Below are positions 1-7,890 of a DNA stretch of 64,000 nucleotides, piece by piece. How positions within the stretch are numbered: position 1 is the stretch's first letter; every line of letters begins with the position of its first letter. The notes beneath the pieces were generated by a model. That model saw only the letters and a program-made list of their open reading frames with translations. It was not told where the DNA came from and ran no database searches. A program made the position numbers and the translations under genes. The stretch spans positions 1-64,000 of the forward strand of contig BPIQ01000005.1 of assembly GCA_026004195.1 (NCBI GenBank), in the 5' to 3' direction. The stretch is from Candidatus Binatia bacterium (lineage in GTDB: Bacteria; Desulfobacterota; Binatia; HRBIN30; BPIQ01).

Positions 1-126
1 CGGTACCCCAACGGGCTCCCCGCGGGAGCGCCGGCCGACTTCTACACCCGAGAGGAAGCCGAGCGTGCCATTGCCGATGCGGAGGCGATCCTTGCCGTTT
101 GTCGAAGAATTCTATCGCGGGCGTAA
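1..126 (+). CDS. HEPN domain protein, C-terminal fragment
   Basis: The window opens inside a gene; only the last 41 codons before TAA at 124-126 are visible. The fragment carries a motif near RYPNGLP followed by a Tyr-Thr-Arg-Glu-Glu-Ala turn and a helix ending in CRRIL, which is the usual C-terminus of HEPN proteins that pair with minimal nucleotidyltransferases (MNT). The MNT-like gene follows at once, the normal order for a HEPN/MNT toxin-antitoxin-like pair in which HEPN is the RNase-type toxin and MNT its modifying antitoxin. The catalytic RX4-6H motif lies outside the window, so activity cannot be judged. Confidence 0.7.
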   Translation, partial: RYPNGLPAGAPADFYTREEAERAIADAEAILAVCRRILSRA

Positions 127-212
127 CGTGAGGATTTTCCGCCTCGACGCAGGACGCGCCGTGGGCGCTGCTACGTGAGAAAGCACGCGAGCTTCTGGCC
201 GCGGAGCCCGGA

Positions 213-1025
213 GTGGAGGAGGTGTGGCTTTTCGGCTCGCTGGCGCGCGGGCGAGCGACGCCGGGGAGCGACGCGGACCTGATCGTGGTTCTGAGCGAAG
301 CCACGGAGCCCTTTCTCGAGCGCAGCGCGCGGTTCTCCCGTTACTTTCGGGGAGCCGGGATCGGGTGCGAGGTGCTCGTCTACACCCGGGAGGAGCTTGC
401 GACGCTCGAGCGGGAGAGCCGGCGATTCGCGCGCACACTCCGGGCAGAACGCGTGGTGCTCGCGCGCCGGGCGGAGCGGGCGTCGGAGCCGGAACCGCGG
501 GGGAAGCCCTGCAGGGCGAAGGCGCGGAGGCGAAGGCGAGAAGAGAAGCGGGAGAGAAGAAGGAAAGGGAGACAGGCTGATCGCGCAGCCGAGCGAGGTG
601 AGAACTCCGGCCTTCCGGGCGCTGGAAGGTCGGTCTACCGAAGGAGGGCAAACATGAACGAAGCCAACGAAAAGCTCGTGCGGGATTTCTGTGCGGCCTG
701 GCAGCGTCGGGACATCGACGAACTTCTCGGCTTTTTCACCGAGGATGCCGTCTACCACAACATGCCGATGGAACCCGTTCGGGGTCGTGCCGCCATCCGG
801 CAGGTCTTCGAGTTCTTCGTGCCACCCGCGCGGGAGATCGAGTTCGAGATTCTCGGGATCGCCTCCTCCGGAGACAGAGTCTTCACCGAGCGGGTCGACC
901 GGTTCTGGATGGGCGAGAAGAAGGTGGAACTTCCCGTGGCCGGCGTCTTCGAGATCCGCCAAGGCAAGATCGCAGCCTGGCGGGATTACTTCGACATGCA
1001 AACCTGGACCCGACAGACGGCGTGA
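213..1025 (+). CDS. MNT-type nucleotidyltransferase, damaged; frame runs on into epoxide hydrolase
   Basis: Residues 6-23 hold the nucleotidyltransferase signature GSLARGRATPGSDADL, the GSX(n)DXD metal and nucleotide site of MNT antitoxins. A C-terminal half about as long as in normal MNT proteins follows. Two oddities suggest damage. Upstream, GTG at 128 starts VRIFRLDA, the usual MNT N-terminus, but in the neighbouring frame; dropping one G near 152-153 joins it to DAPWALLREKARELL and the rest. Downstream, no stop follows the MNT domain. The frame runs through a purine-rich, Arg/Glu-rich stretch (about 480-640) into the next gene. I take the real gene as 128 to about 500 and the fusion as read-through. 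A true fusion is possible but unlikely, because the next gene has its own strong ribosome site. Confidence 0.5.
   Translation: MEEVWLFGSLARGRATPGSDADLIVVLSEATEPFLERSARFSRYFRGAGIGCEVLVYTREELATLERESRRFARTLRAERVVLARRAERASEPEPRGKPCRAKARRRRREEKRERRRKGRQADRAAERGENSGLPGAGRSVYRRRANMNEANEKLVRDFCAAWQRRDIDELLGFFTEDAVYHNMPMEPVRGRAAIRQVFEFFVPPAREIEFEILGIASSGDRVFTERVDRFWMGEKKVELPVAGVFEIRQGKIAAWRDYFDMQTWTRQTA
654..1025 (+). CDS. Limonene-1,2-epoxide hydrolase-like SnoaL-fold protein
   Basis: This 123-residue protein has its own ATG preceded by AAGGAGGGCAAAC, so it is probably translated separately from the MNT frame that overlaps it. The fold is NTF2/SnoaL: an N-terminal helix with VRDFCAAW, then FFTEDAVYHNMPMEP, then the pair ERVDRF and WRDYFD. 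The Arg and Asp residues in those two motifs match the Asp-Arg-Asp catalytic set of limonene-1,2-epoxide hydrolase, which adds water to an epoxide without a covalent intermediate. The physiological substrate is unknown; a general epoxide or detoxification role fits a lineage rich in lipid enzymes. The 3' end abuts the tandem hairpin array. Confidence 0.75.
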   Translation: MNEANEKLVRDFCAAWQRRDIDELLGFFTEDAVYHNMPMEPVRGRAAIRQVFEFFVPPAREIEFEILGIASSGDRVFTERVDRFWMGEKKVELPVAGVFEIRQGKIAAWRDYFDMQTWTRQTA

Positions 1026-1766
1026 CCGAGGGACGCGCTCCGTCGCGTCCCGGGGAGCCACGGAGGACGACGCGGCCGCTCATCATTGCGACGACCATCG
1101 GGGTCGTTCGCAACCGCGGCCACGACAGAGCGTGGCCCTCCGATTCGTCGGGCGGAACACCGCACCCGGAGGGACGCGCTCCGTCGCGTCCCGGGGAGCC
1201 ACGGAGGACGACGCGGCCGCTCATCATTGCGACGACCATCGGCGTCGTTCGCAACCACGGCCACGACAGAGCGTGGCCCTCCGATTCGTCGGGCGAAACA
1301 CCGCACCCGGAGGGACGCGCTCCGTCGCGTCCCGGGGAGCCACGGAGGACGACGCGCCCGCTCATCATTGCGACGACCATCGGCGTCGTTCGCAACCGCG
1401 GCCACGACAGAGCGTGGCCCTCCGATTCGTCGGGCGAAACACCGCACCCGGAGGGACGCGCTCCGTCGCGTCCCGGGGAGCCACGGAGGACGACGCGGCC
1501 GCTCATCATTGCGACGACCATCGGCGTCGTTCGCAACCACGGCCACGACAGAGCGTGGCCCTCCGATTCGTCGGGCGAAACACCGCACCCGGAGGGACGC
1601 GCTCCGTCGCATCCCGGGGAGCCACGGAGGACGACGCGCCCGCTCATCATTGCGACGACCATCGGCGTCGTTCGCAACCACGGCCACGACAGAGCGTGGC
1701 CCTCCGATTCGTCGGGCGAAACACCGCACCCGGAGGGACGCGCTCCGTCGCGTCCCGGGGGGGCCG
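1026..1766. repeat. Tandem array, 141-bp unit, of A(+)/B(-) hairpins
   Basis: Five complete 141-bp units and the start of a sixth, with unit marks at 1029, 1170, 1311, 1452, 1593 and 1734. Each unit contains hairpin A (stem GGACGCG, loop CTCCGT, stem CGCGTCC) on the plus strand and hairpin B on the minus strand (read there as GGCCACG, CTCTGT, CGTGGCC). Between them lies a conserved spacer containing CATCATTGCGACGACCATCG. Units differ by only a few bases. Because 141 is 47 codons, several frames stay open across the whole array and give false proteins with GRDGARPS or EGHALSWP repeats. It lies between two convergent genes. Confidence 0.95.
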
Positions 1767-1780
1767 GGGCGCAAAGGGGC

Positions 1781-2935
1781 TCAAAAAATCGCTTGGATCT
1801 GGAGACGTCCTTCGAGATCGTTCTTGGTATCCGCCCCCGGTCGTTCACGATCGACCTCGCGTAGATCGGCCTGAATTTTGAGGTTGTGCCCCGAGATGTA
1901 ATAAGCCAGCGCCCCCCCGTACTCCCGTTCACCGTTGTCGCCCACGTCGTCGTTCCGATCCACCCAGGCGTAACGCGCGGCTATCTCGAGCTTTTGCGGA
2001 ACGAGGTAGTAGCCCGCCTGGACGACGAACCCGTGGGCATCGAACGACGAAAGACCCGAGCCATCCGGGTCGACACGCCGGAAGTGGTAATCCCCGAGAA
2101 CGGAAAACCCGGCGTACTTGAACTGGGCGTCGGCGGTCACCCCCAGGATGTCGGCTTCTCGAAACCCGGGCAGAGCCACGAGCCCCGTCCTTTCGACGGT
2201 CCTGCCTCGCTTCTCGTCCGCCTCGAAACCCGCAGCCACACCGATGCCGAAGCGGGCACGCCGCTCACCGACTTGGTCGCCTTCGCTGTAGTAATCTTCG
2301 AAGGGACCCAGGGGCGTAAACAGGAGCCTCCCGACCACCAGGTGGCTCGCGTTGTCGTTGACGGTGTTCGGTCCCGAACCGTTGAAGACGCCGACCTGGT
2401 ACGCCAGGAGGTCGGGCCGGAGATCGCCGTAGATCATGGCCCCGACGTCCCGGCCGTCGTCGCCGAAAAGAAATTCCGCGTTCGTGATCGAGCGGTCCAC
2501 GAACTGGAGCCTGGCGGAAGACGTGAGTTGCTGCCGGTTGAAGGGGACCTTGTACTGACCGAGCTTGAGGACGGCACGTTCGAGGTGCGCGATCTCGAGG
2601 TACGCGTCCCTGAGCTCGAAGTCGTCCGCGATGTCACCCTGGAAGCCGTAGCGCAAGCGCGGGTCGTAAACATGCCCGACGAACCAGAACCGCGCTCGCT
2701 GTACCCGGAAGGTGCTCCGGTCCTTTTCTTCTTCCAGATCGGCTGCGGTGTAGCGGAGCTGGATCCGCCCGCCCACGCTCAACGCATGGCTCCCGTCCGC
2801 GGTCTGGATCTGGAAGCCCTTCCCGGGCTTGTACGCGAAAGTGAAGCCATCGTCAGGGGACGCCGCGAGGGCATTCACGCCACAGAGGACGAGAAACATG
2901 CCCGGAGCAAGGAACCGAACACGAAATTTTGCCAT
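1781..2935 (-). CDS. Phosphate-selective porin O/P family outer-membrane protein
   Basis: A 384-residue outer-membrane porin. The chosen ATG at 2935 follows an AGGAGGAAAAAGG ribosome site and begins a signal peptide (MAKFRVRFL... ending ALA). The mature part starts with KPGKGFQIQTADGSHALSVGGRIQLRY, the usual opening of OprO/OprP-type barrels. It continues with DYHFRR- and RYAWVDR-type strands and ends in aromatic Phe, as barrel proteins do. The family forms trimeric anion channels, classically for phosphate or polyphosphate, but many members are uncharacterised. Longer in-frame starts exist up to 3049 but lack a signal sequence. The gene stands alone and its 3' end lies 15 bp from the tandem array. 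Confidence 0.8.
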   Translation of the reverse strand: MAKFRVRFLAPGMFLVLCGVNALAASPDDGFTFAYKPGKGFQIQTADGSHALSVGGRIQLRYTAADLEEEKDRSTFRVQRARFWFVGHVYDPRLRYGFQGDIADDFELRDAYLEIAHLERAVLKLGQYKVPFNRQQLTSSARLQFVDRSITNAEFLFGDDGRDVGAMIYGDLRPDLLAYQVGVFNGSGPNTVNDNASHLVVGRLLFTPLGPFEDYYSEGDQVGERRARFGIGVAAGFEADEKRGRTVERTGLVALPGFREADILGVTADAQFKYAGFSVLGDYHFRRVDPDGSGLSSFDAHGFVVQAGYYLVPQKLEIAARYAWVDRNDDVGDNGEREYGGALAYYISGHNLKIQADLREVDRERPGADTKNDLEGRLQIQAIF

Positions 2936-3361
2936 CCCTTTTTCCTCCTTTCGCCTTTTGCTTCCGCGGTAGGGCCCGCCCGGGCGAACTCGCGCAGCTA
3001 CCACCCGCTGCCGGAGAGCCCGTACCCCCGAGTTTTCGGTGTCCGCCACAGCTCGAGCACCTGTTTCCGATCTCCAGAATCCTCTCCGACCTGCCTTGCG
3101 CGGCTCCGCGGTGCTTCTTCCCGGCCCCGCTCGAGAGCCCTGCGCGGCACGGGGAGGTTCGCGATCCGAACAACGCAGGGAAGCGAAGAGGTTCGTTGTC
3201 GCCCGTTTTTTTAGCGTCGCCGCGTTACGGGACGGTGAAGGACAGAAGAAGATTTCCCGAACTTTGTCGCTCTCGACCGCTCTCCCCCCGGCAACCGCGG
3301 GAGGGCCGATTCCCGCTCTCTCTCGTTCTCCGCGATCGGGCGTGTCCGCGACTCGACTCTG
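2936..3361. other. Intergenic region without a recognisable gene
   Basis: The 426 bp separate the porin start (minus) from the end of the MOT1 gene (minus). Frames are open in several directions but composition is irregular and no family motif appears. The porin promoter should lie in roughly the first 150 bp; I see no confident -35/-10 pair. Confidence 0.5.
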
Positions 3362-4501
3362 TCAGCCCTCGTGCGCTCCCTTCTCTCGGAACGCGCCCAG
3401 GTAATAGAGCGCCGTCCCCAGAACGAGTCCCACCACGTATCCCTGCGGCAAGGCGAACACCGCCAGAGCCACGAGAAAAGCAATGGAAAGGTCGCGCTGC
3501 GATCCGGTCTGGTCGCGAACGAAGCCGAGAAGCGTGAGAGATTCGAAAACGAGCACGACGCCGAGCAGAGCCTGCGGAAATGCCGAGATGATCTCCCCGG
3601 CGACCCGGCTCAGGAACAGCCCGAGAACGAGGTAGTAGCTGCCGTACAGTACGACCGACCCCCCCGTGCGCGCCCCCAGGGCATAGTGCCCCGCGAGTCC
3701 GCCGCAACCGTGGCAAGCAGGAATCCCTCCGAGGAAAGGCGCCACGAGGTTCACGAAGGCGTAGGTGAAGCCGATCTTCCGGATCGTGACGTGCCTTTCG
3801 GGAAAGAGGTCCGCGATCGTCTGTCGCGTGGCGATGATCGAGTTCGAGAGCGAAAGCGGGATCTGGGGCAAGGAAAGGAGGAGAAATCCCGTCACGATGT
3901 CCGAGAGCGAGGGCGCGTGAAAAGCGGGCCAGGCGAGCCCGACGCCGTCCTGGACCTCGCGTGCGTCGAGCCGAAAGAACGCCGCGTAGGCGACGCCGGC
4001 GCCGATCACGAGGAGCCCGGGCGGGAAGCGACGGTTCCCCCAGAGGGCGGCCATCACCGCGAAGCCGAAAAGAGCCAACGCGTAGCCTTCGATGCCGTCG
4101 CCGGCCACGTACTTCCCGAGAGCAAGACGAGCGAGGGAAAGGCCCAGCCCGAACTGGATCCCCCTCACCACGCACTTGGGGATCGCACGAGCCAGGGCGT
4201 CGAGAAGGCCCGTAACGCAGAGGAGCAGCATGACGGCTCCGATCGCGAACCCCGCACCGTAAAGGACCGGGGCGGCCACCTGCTGTGTGATGACGATGAC
4301 GGCCATGGCCTTGAGCGGCTGCATGGGCATCGGGAGCCCGTAGAAAAGACCCGTGAGAATCTGGAGGGCCCCGAAAACGACGAGGACGCTCGCGCTGTCG
4401 AGACCGGCGGAAAGAATCATTCCCATCAGAAGCGGAACGTCGGTCCCGATGTCGCCGAAGCTCCCCGCGAGCTCGTTCCGGTCGAACCGCAGCCGCCGCA
4501 T
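3362..4501 (-). CDS. MOT1-type molybdate/sulfate transporter
   Basis: A 379-residue polytopic membrane protein. Near the N-terminus it has GSFGDIGTDVPLLMGM, then PMPMQPLKAMAVIV, and near the middle IPACHGCGGLAGHYALGARTGG. These three conserved blocks define the MOT1 branch of SulP-like transporters (molybdate, possibly sulfate), and it lacks the C-terminal STAS domain of classical SulP proteins. About ten hydrophobic segments are visible. It is expected in the inner membrane bringing oxyanion in, which would suit molybdoenzymes; a MOSC-domain gene occurs at 23.5 kb. No operon partners. The 5' side faces repeat cluster 2, which would contain or displace its promoter. Confidence 0.85.
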   Translation of the reverse strand: MRRLRFDRNELAGSFGDIGTDVPLLMGMILSAGLDSASVLVVFGALQILTGLFYGLPMPMQPLKAMAVIVITQQVAAPVLYGAGFAIGAVMLLLCVTGLLDALARAIPKCVVRGIQFGLGLSLARLALGKYVAGDGIEGYALALFGFAVMAALWGNRRFPPGLLVIGAGVAYAAFFRLDAREVQDGVGLAWPAFHAPSLSDIVTGFLLLSLPQIPLSLSNSIIATRQTIADLFPERHVTIRKIGFTYAFVNLVAPFLGGIPACHGCGGLAGHYALGARTGGSVVLYGSYYLVLGLFLSRVAGEIISAFPQALLGVVLVFESLTLLGFVRDQTGSQRDLSIAFLVALAVFALPQGYVVGLVLGTALYYLGAFREKGAHEG

Positions 4502-4624
4502 CGGGCGCTTCGCCTAGCACGTGCGAGCCGTGGGGACTACCCCCGGACGCGACTCCGGGTGGCCGTGTTCGTCGTGGCGGGAACGTCGATCTCGGATGCG
4601 CACGGCCGCATGCATCCCTCCGCC

Positions 4625-5075
4625 CCCAGGACGCGACGGAGCGCGTCCCTCCGAATCGAACGTCTCGTGGAAGCGTCTATCGCAACGCCGCACTTCGAAT
4701 TGGCTGGGAGGGACCCGCTCTGTCGGGTCGGTGCCGACGCGTGGGGGGTCGGTCCCCCACGGGACGTGATCGGCGGGCCACGCTCTGTCGTGGCCGTGGT
4801 GATCGCAGGGAGCCGCTCTGTCGGGTCCGTGTTCATGCATGGCGCCTCCGTCCACCCCCTCCCCCGGACGCGACGGAGCGCGTCCCTCCGGCAGATGCGA
4901 CGGAGTGCGTGCCGCCCACCGCAGGCGCGGCGTTTCGAAGGTGCGATCGGCGGGCCACGCTCTGTCGTGGCCGTGGTGATCGCAGGGAGCCGCTCTGTCG
5001 GGTCCGTGTTCATGCATGGCGCCTCCGTCCGCCCCCTCCCCAGGACGCGACGGAGCGCGTCCCTCCGGGTGGCCG
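4625..5075. repeat. Repeat cluster 2: A(-), B(+), C(+) hairpins with a 123-bp direct repeat
   Basis: Three A hairpins on the minus strand (starting near 4629, 4865 and 5042), two B on the plus strand (near 4774 and 4951), one C at 4706 (GGACCCG, CTCTGT, CGGGT) and two degenerate C copies with an imperfect stem. A 123-124-bp block (4768-4891) is repeated almost exactly at 4945-5067. A decayed A-like sequence lies at about 4893-4915. The cluster sits between divergent genes. Confidence 0.9.
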
Positions 5076-5141
5076 TGGTCGTGTTTGTGACGAACCCCCC
5101 GAACGCGACAGACGACGGCCCTCCGTGCTACGGAAAGGCCG

Positions 5142-7091
5142 ATGCTCGCGGACGTCGTCCTCCTTCTGGCCGTCGCACTCGGCGGCCTGCTCGCCGGCCG
5201 GTTCTTCCGCCTTCCCCCGCTCGCCGCCTACCTCCTGGTGGGGGTGCTTGCCGGCCCGGGTGGGCTCGGGCTCGTGGCGCGGTCGGAGGGAATCGAGCAG
5301 CTCGCCGAGCTCGGGGTCGCTCTTCTTCTCTTCGGTGTCGGTATCGAGTTCTCGCTCGCACGGATCCGCCGGGCTGCTTTCCGCATGCTCTCGAGCGGGA
5401 CGGCGCAGGTTCTGCTCACCACGTTGCTCACGGCCGCGGGGTTCCGGTGGCTCGGAACGAGCTGGCCGGAAGCGGTGGCCGTGGGCTTTCTCGTCTCGCT
5501 CTCGAGCACGGCGCTCGTGCTCAAGCTCTATTCCGACCGCGGCGAGGTGGACGCTCCCCATGCCCAGGCCGCCCTCGGCGTCCTCCTCCTGCAGGACCTG
5601 GCGCTCGTCCCCATGATGCTTCTCCTCCCGGTTCTCAGCGGCCCGCTGGAAAAAGCGCTCGAGGGAGCCCTTCTCGCCCTCGCGCAGGCGTCGGCCGCCC
5701 TCGTCCTCTTGCTGCTCCTCGCGCGCGTGCTCCTTCCCCGGTTTCTCGCCGTCGTCGCGCGCATGCGAGTTCCGGAGGTGTTCTCCCTCGCCGCGGTGCT
5801 CTTCGCGTTCGGCACCGCGCTCGTTGCCGCGCGCTTCGGTCTCTCCCTTCCACTCGGGGCGTTCCTTGCCGGGCTTGCGCTTTCGGGCTCCCCGTTCGCT
5901 CATCAAGTCTTCGCCGAGCTGCTGCCGCTGCGGGACGCCTTCATGGCGATCTTTTTCACGAGCGTGGGCCTTCTTTTCGAACCACGACTGGCAGCGGGAG
6001 ACCCCGTAGCGGCCCTCGCCATGCTCGGCTTCGTCGTGCTCAAAGGAGCCGTCTCCGGAGCGACCGTCGGTATCGCGTGGCGCTCCCTTCGGATCGCGGT
6101 GGTCGCGGGTTTCGCGCTCGCCCAGATCGGCGAGTTCTCGTTCGTGCTGGCCTGGCAGGCCGCCGCGGCGGGCCTTCTCTCCCCGGCACTCGAGCAGGCC
6201 TTTTTCGGCACGGCGATTCTGACCATGGCCGCGACGCCGTGGCTCCTGGAGTGGGGAACGCGGCTCGGGCGGGAACGGGAACGAGAAACGGCTGCTACGA
6301 CCACCCTCTCTTCGCACGTCGTCATCGTCGGCCTCGGGCACACCGGGCAGGCCGTGGCGCGCGTGTTGCGGGCAGCTTCCGTGCCCTTCTGCGCGGTCGA
6401 CATCGACCCCTCTCGCGTCGAAGCTTGCCGGAAGGAAGACCTGCCGGTCCGCTTCGGCGACGCGACCCGCAGGGCCGTGCTGCAGAGCCTCGGGATCGAA
6501 CGTTGCCGCGCCGTCGTCGTGGCCGTGAGCGACCCCGTGACGACGCGGCGCGTCGTCTCGCTCGCCCGCCAGCTCAACCCGGCCGCCCGCATCCTGGTGC
6601 GGACGCAGAGGGTCGACGAAGTGCCCGAGGTGGAGCGGTTGGGAGCCGACGAGGTCATCCCCGCGGAGTTCGAGGCTTCGATCGAACTCTTCGTCCGCCT
6701 CCTCCAGCACCTCGGGGTTCCCCGCAACGTCGCGCGTCTCCAGGAAGCACTGATCCGTCTCGACCACTACCAGGCCCTGCGCGGCACGCAGCCGTCGGCG
6801 GACTTTCTCGATCGGGCGCGGGAGCTCATCCGCGCGGGCGTGATCGAGACGGCCGAGGTCATGCCGGGAAGCCCCGCCGCCGGGCGGACGCTGGCCGAGC
6901 TGGCCTTTCGCCGCGAGACGGGCGCGGCCGTTCTCGCGCTGGTGCGGGGCGAGGAGCCCATGGCCAACCCGGACGGATCGGTGCGCCTACGGGAAGGCGA
7001 CGTCCTGGTCCTCTACGGCCCTCATGCCGCCATCGACCGCGCCCTCGAGCTCTTGAGTCCCAAGCCGGAGAAGGACGAAGGACGGGGGTGA
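5142..7091 (+). CDS. CPA2-type cation:proton antiporter (KefB/RosB-like) with TrkA domains
   Basis: A 649-residue inner-membrane antiporter. Residues 1 to about 380 form the Na+/H+ exchanger domain with around a dozen hydrophobic segments, including PPLAAYLLVGVLAGP, ELGVALLLFGVGIEFS and PLGAFLAGLALSGSPF. Residues about 390-510 are a TrkA-N (RCK) Rossmann domain opening with HVVIVGLGHTGQAVARVL, and about 560-640 a TrkA-C ligand domain. This order is standard for KefB/KefC/YbaL-type K+ efflux systems gated by nucleotide or thiol adducts. It starts at ATG 5142 just past repeat cluster 2. No KefF/KefG-like ancillary gene is adjacent, so glutathione gating is not implied. Confidence 0.88.
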   Translation: MLADVVLLLAVALGGLLAGRFFRLPPLAAYLLVGVLAGPGGLGLVARSEGIEQLAELGVALLLFGVGIEFSLARIRRAAFRMLSSGTAQVLLTTLLTAAGFRWLGTSWPEAVAVGFLVSLSSTALVLKLYSDRGEVDAPHAQAALGVLLLQDLALVPMMLLLPVLSGPLEKALEGALLALAQASAALVLLLLLARVLLPRFLAVVARMRVPEVFSLAAVLFAFGTALVAARFGLSLPLGAFLAGLALSGSPFAHQVFAELLPLRDAFMAIFFTSVGLLFEPRLAAGDPVAALAMLGFVVLKGAVSGATVGIAWRSLRIAVVAGFALAQIGEFSFVLAWQAAAAGLLSPALEQAFFGTAILTMAATPWLLEWGTRLGRERERETAATTTLSSHVVIVGLGHTGQAVARVLRAASVPFCAVDIDPSRVEACRKEDLPVRFGDATRRAVLQSLGIERCRAVVVAVSDPVTTRRVVSLARQLNPAARILVRTQRVDEVPEVERLGADEVIPAEFEASIELFVRLLQHLGVPRNVARLQEALIRLDHYQALRGTQPSADFLDRARELIRAGVIETAEVMPGSPAAGRTLAELAFRRETGAAVLALVRGEEPMANPDGSVRLREGDVLVLYGPHAAIDRALELLSPKPEKDEGRG

Positions 7092-7269
7092 CGAGAAGCC
7101 GGCTTTCGAGCGACGCCCGGGCTGCGTGGCGGTCGGCGAAGGCGCCCCCACGAGCTCCGGGCGGCGCGGGGACGAGGGGTTTCGAGAAAAACCCGCTCCG
7201 AGGCAATGGTTTTTCGCGAACCTGCGGGAGGTGCTTCCGACCTCCCGTGACTTGAGCTACTCTCGGGGC

Positions 7270-7680
7270 ATGAAGTTCGCCCCGCCCGCTGCCGTCCTGG
7301 CGCTCGCGCTGGCTTTGCCCCTCCTCGCGCACGCCGGCGACGAGGGCGACCTGGTCATCCGAAAGGATCCCTTCCTGCGAGGCGAGTACCACATTTTCGA
7401 GAAAGGCCGGCGCGTCGGCTCCGTCCGCCAGGATCCCTTCGACCCGAACCGCTACCACCTGCTCGACGAAAAAGGGCGACGCGAAAAAACGATCCGGCGG
7501 AACCCTTTCCTGGAAGACCAGTTCGACATCCTGGACGACGGAAAGAGGCTCGGCACCCTCCGGAAGGACCCGTTCCTCGAAGGCGAATACCGGCTCTTCG
7601 ACGACAAGGGCCGCCGTCGCGGGCGGCTGAGGCAAGATCCTTTTCTCGAGGACCAGTTCCGCTTCGAAAAAGACGATTGA
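7270..7680 (+). CDS. Secreted protein with tandem DPF repeats, unknown function
   Basis: A 136-residue protein starting at ATG 7270. Residues 1-21 form a signal peptide ending AHA. The rest is about four and a half copies of a 22-23-residue unit with pattern [ILV]-R-x-[DN]-P-F-x4-[YF]-x-[IL]-x-D-x-G-[KR]-R. The DPF/NPF anchors fall at RKDPF, RQDPF, RRNPF, RKDPF and RQDPF. The mature part is highly charged with regularly spaced aromatics, suggesting a small beta-solenoid or meander in the periplasm or at the surface. I do not recognise a named family. In-frame codons extend upstream to 7126, but the signal peptide fixes the start. It may share transcription with the antiporter upstream; the gap is 178 bp. 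Confidence 0.7.
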   Translation: MKFAPPAAVLALALALPLLAHAGDEGDLVIRKDPFLRGEYHIFEKGRRVGSVRQDPFDPNRYHLLDEKGRREKTIRRNPFLEDQFDILDDGKRLGTLRKDPFLEGEYRLFDDKGRRRGRLRQDPFLEDQFRFEKDD

Positions 7681-7722
7681 AGGCGTCCCGGCCTTGAGGA
7701 GCGGGGCGGCCGGCCGGGAGAC

Positions 7723-7752
7723 CCCGAGCGTAGCGACGAAGCCACGCTCGGG
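7723..7752. terminator. Hairpin after the DPF-repeat gene
   Basis: Nine-base arms CCCGAGCGT and ACGCTCGGG enclose a 12-base loop. They lie inside a longer imperfect GC-rich inverted repeat (about 7703-7780). There is no T run, so this is either a weak or Rho-assisted terminator or a structured spacer before the TetR gene. Confidence 0.4.
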
Positions 7753-7849
7753 AATCGCCCGGCGGCCCGGCCCCCCGGACAACGCACCACTCGCCCGGGA
7801 ACGCGTGCCGCCCCGCACGGCCCCGGGCCCGCTCTCCCGGAGAGGGCGA

Positions 7850-7877
7850 TTGACCGGGGAAGGGACGTTGCTAGACT
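7850..7877 (+). promoter_or_regulatory. Candidate sigma70-type promoter for the TetR gene
   Basis: TTGACC at 7850 and TAGACT at 7872 are 16 bases apart and end 13 bp before the ATG at 7891. The same TTGAC/TA-x-x-x-T pattern appears before other genes in the window. Confidence 0.45.
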
Positions 7878-7890
7878 CGGGTCCATCGAT

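Noticed and set aside
1026-1766. A CRISPR array was considered for the regular repeats.
   Set aside because: Repeats are 141 bp apart with the intervals also conserved; there are no variable spacers and no cas genes.
1022-1881. Several 260-400-residue open frames on both strands over array 1 (repeats of GRDGARPS, EGHALSWP, ATTERGPPI).
   Set aside because: They arise from a 141-bp unit that is a multiple of three; the same peptides recur at every hairpin cluster and no frame has a domain, signal or ribosome site of its own.
3371-7255. A 1,294-codon open frame on the plus strand.
   Set aside because: It is antisense to MOT1, crosses repeat cluster 2 and reads the antiporter out of frame; composition is Arg/Pro/Gly-rich with no family motif.
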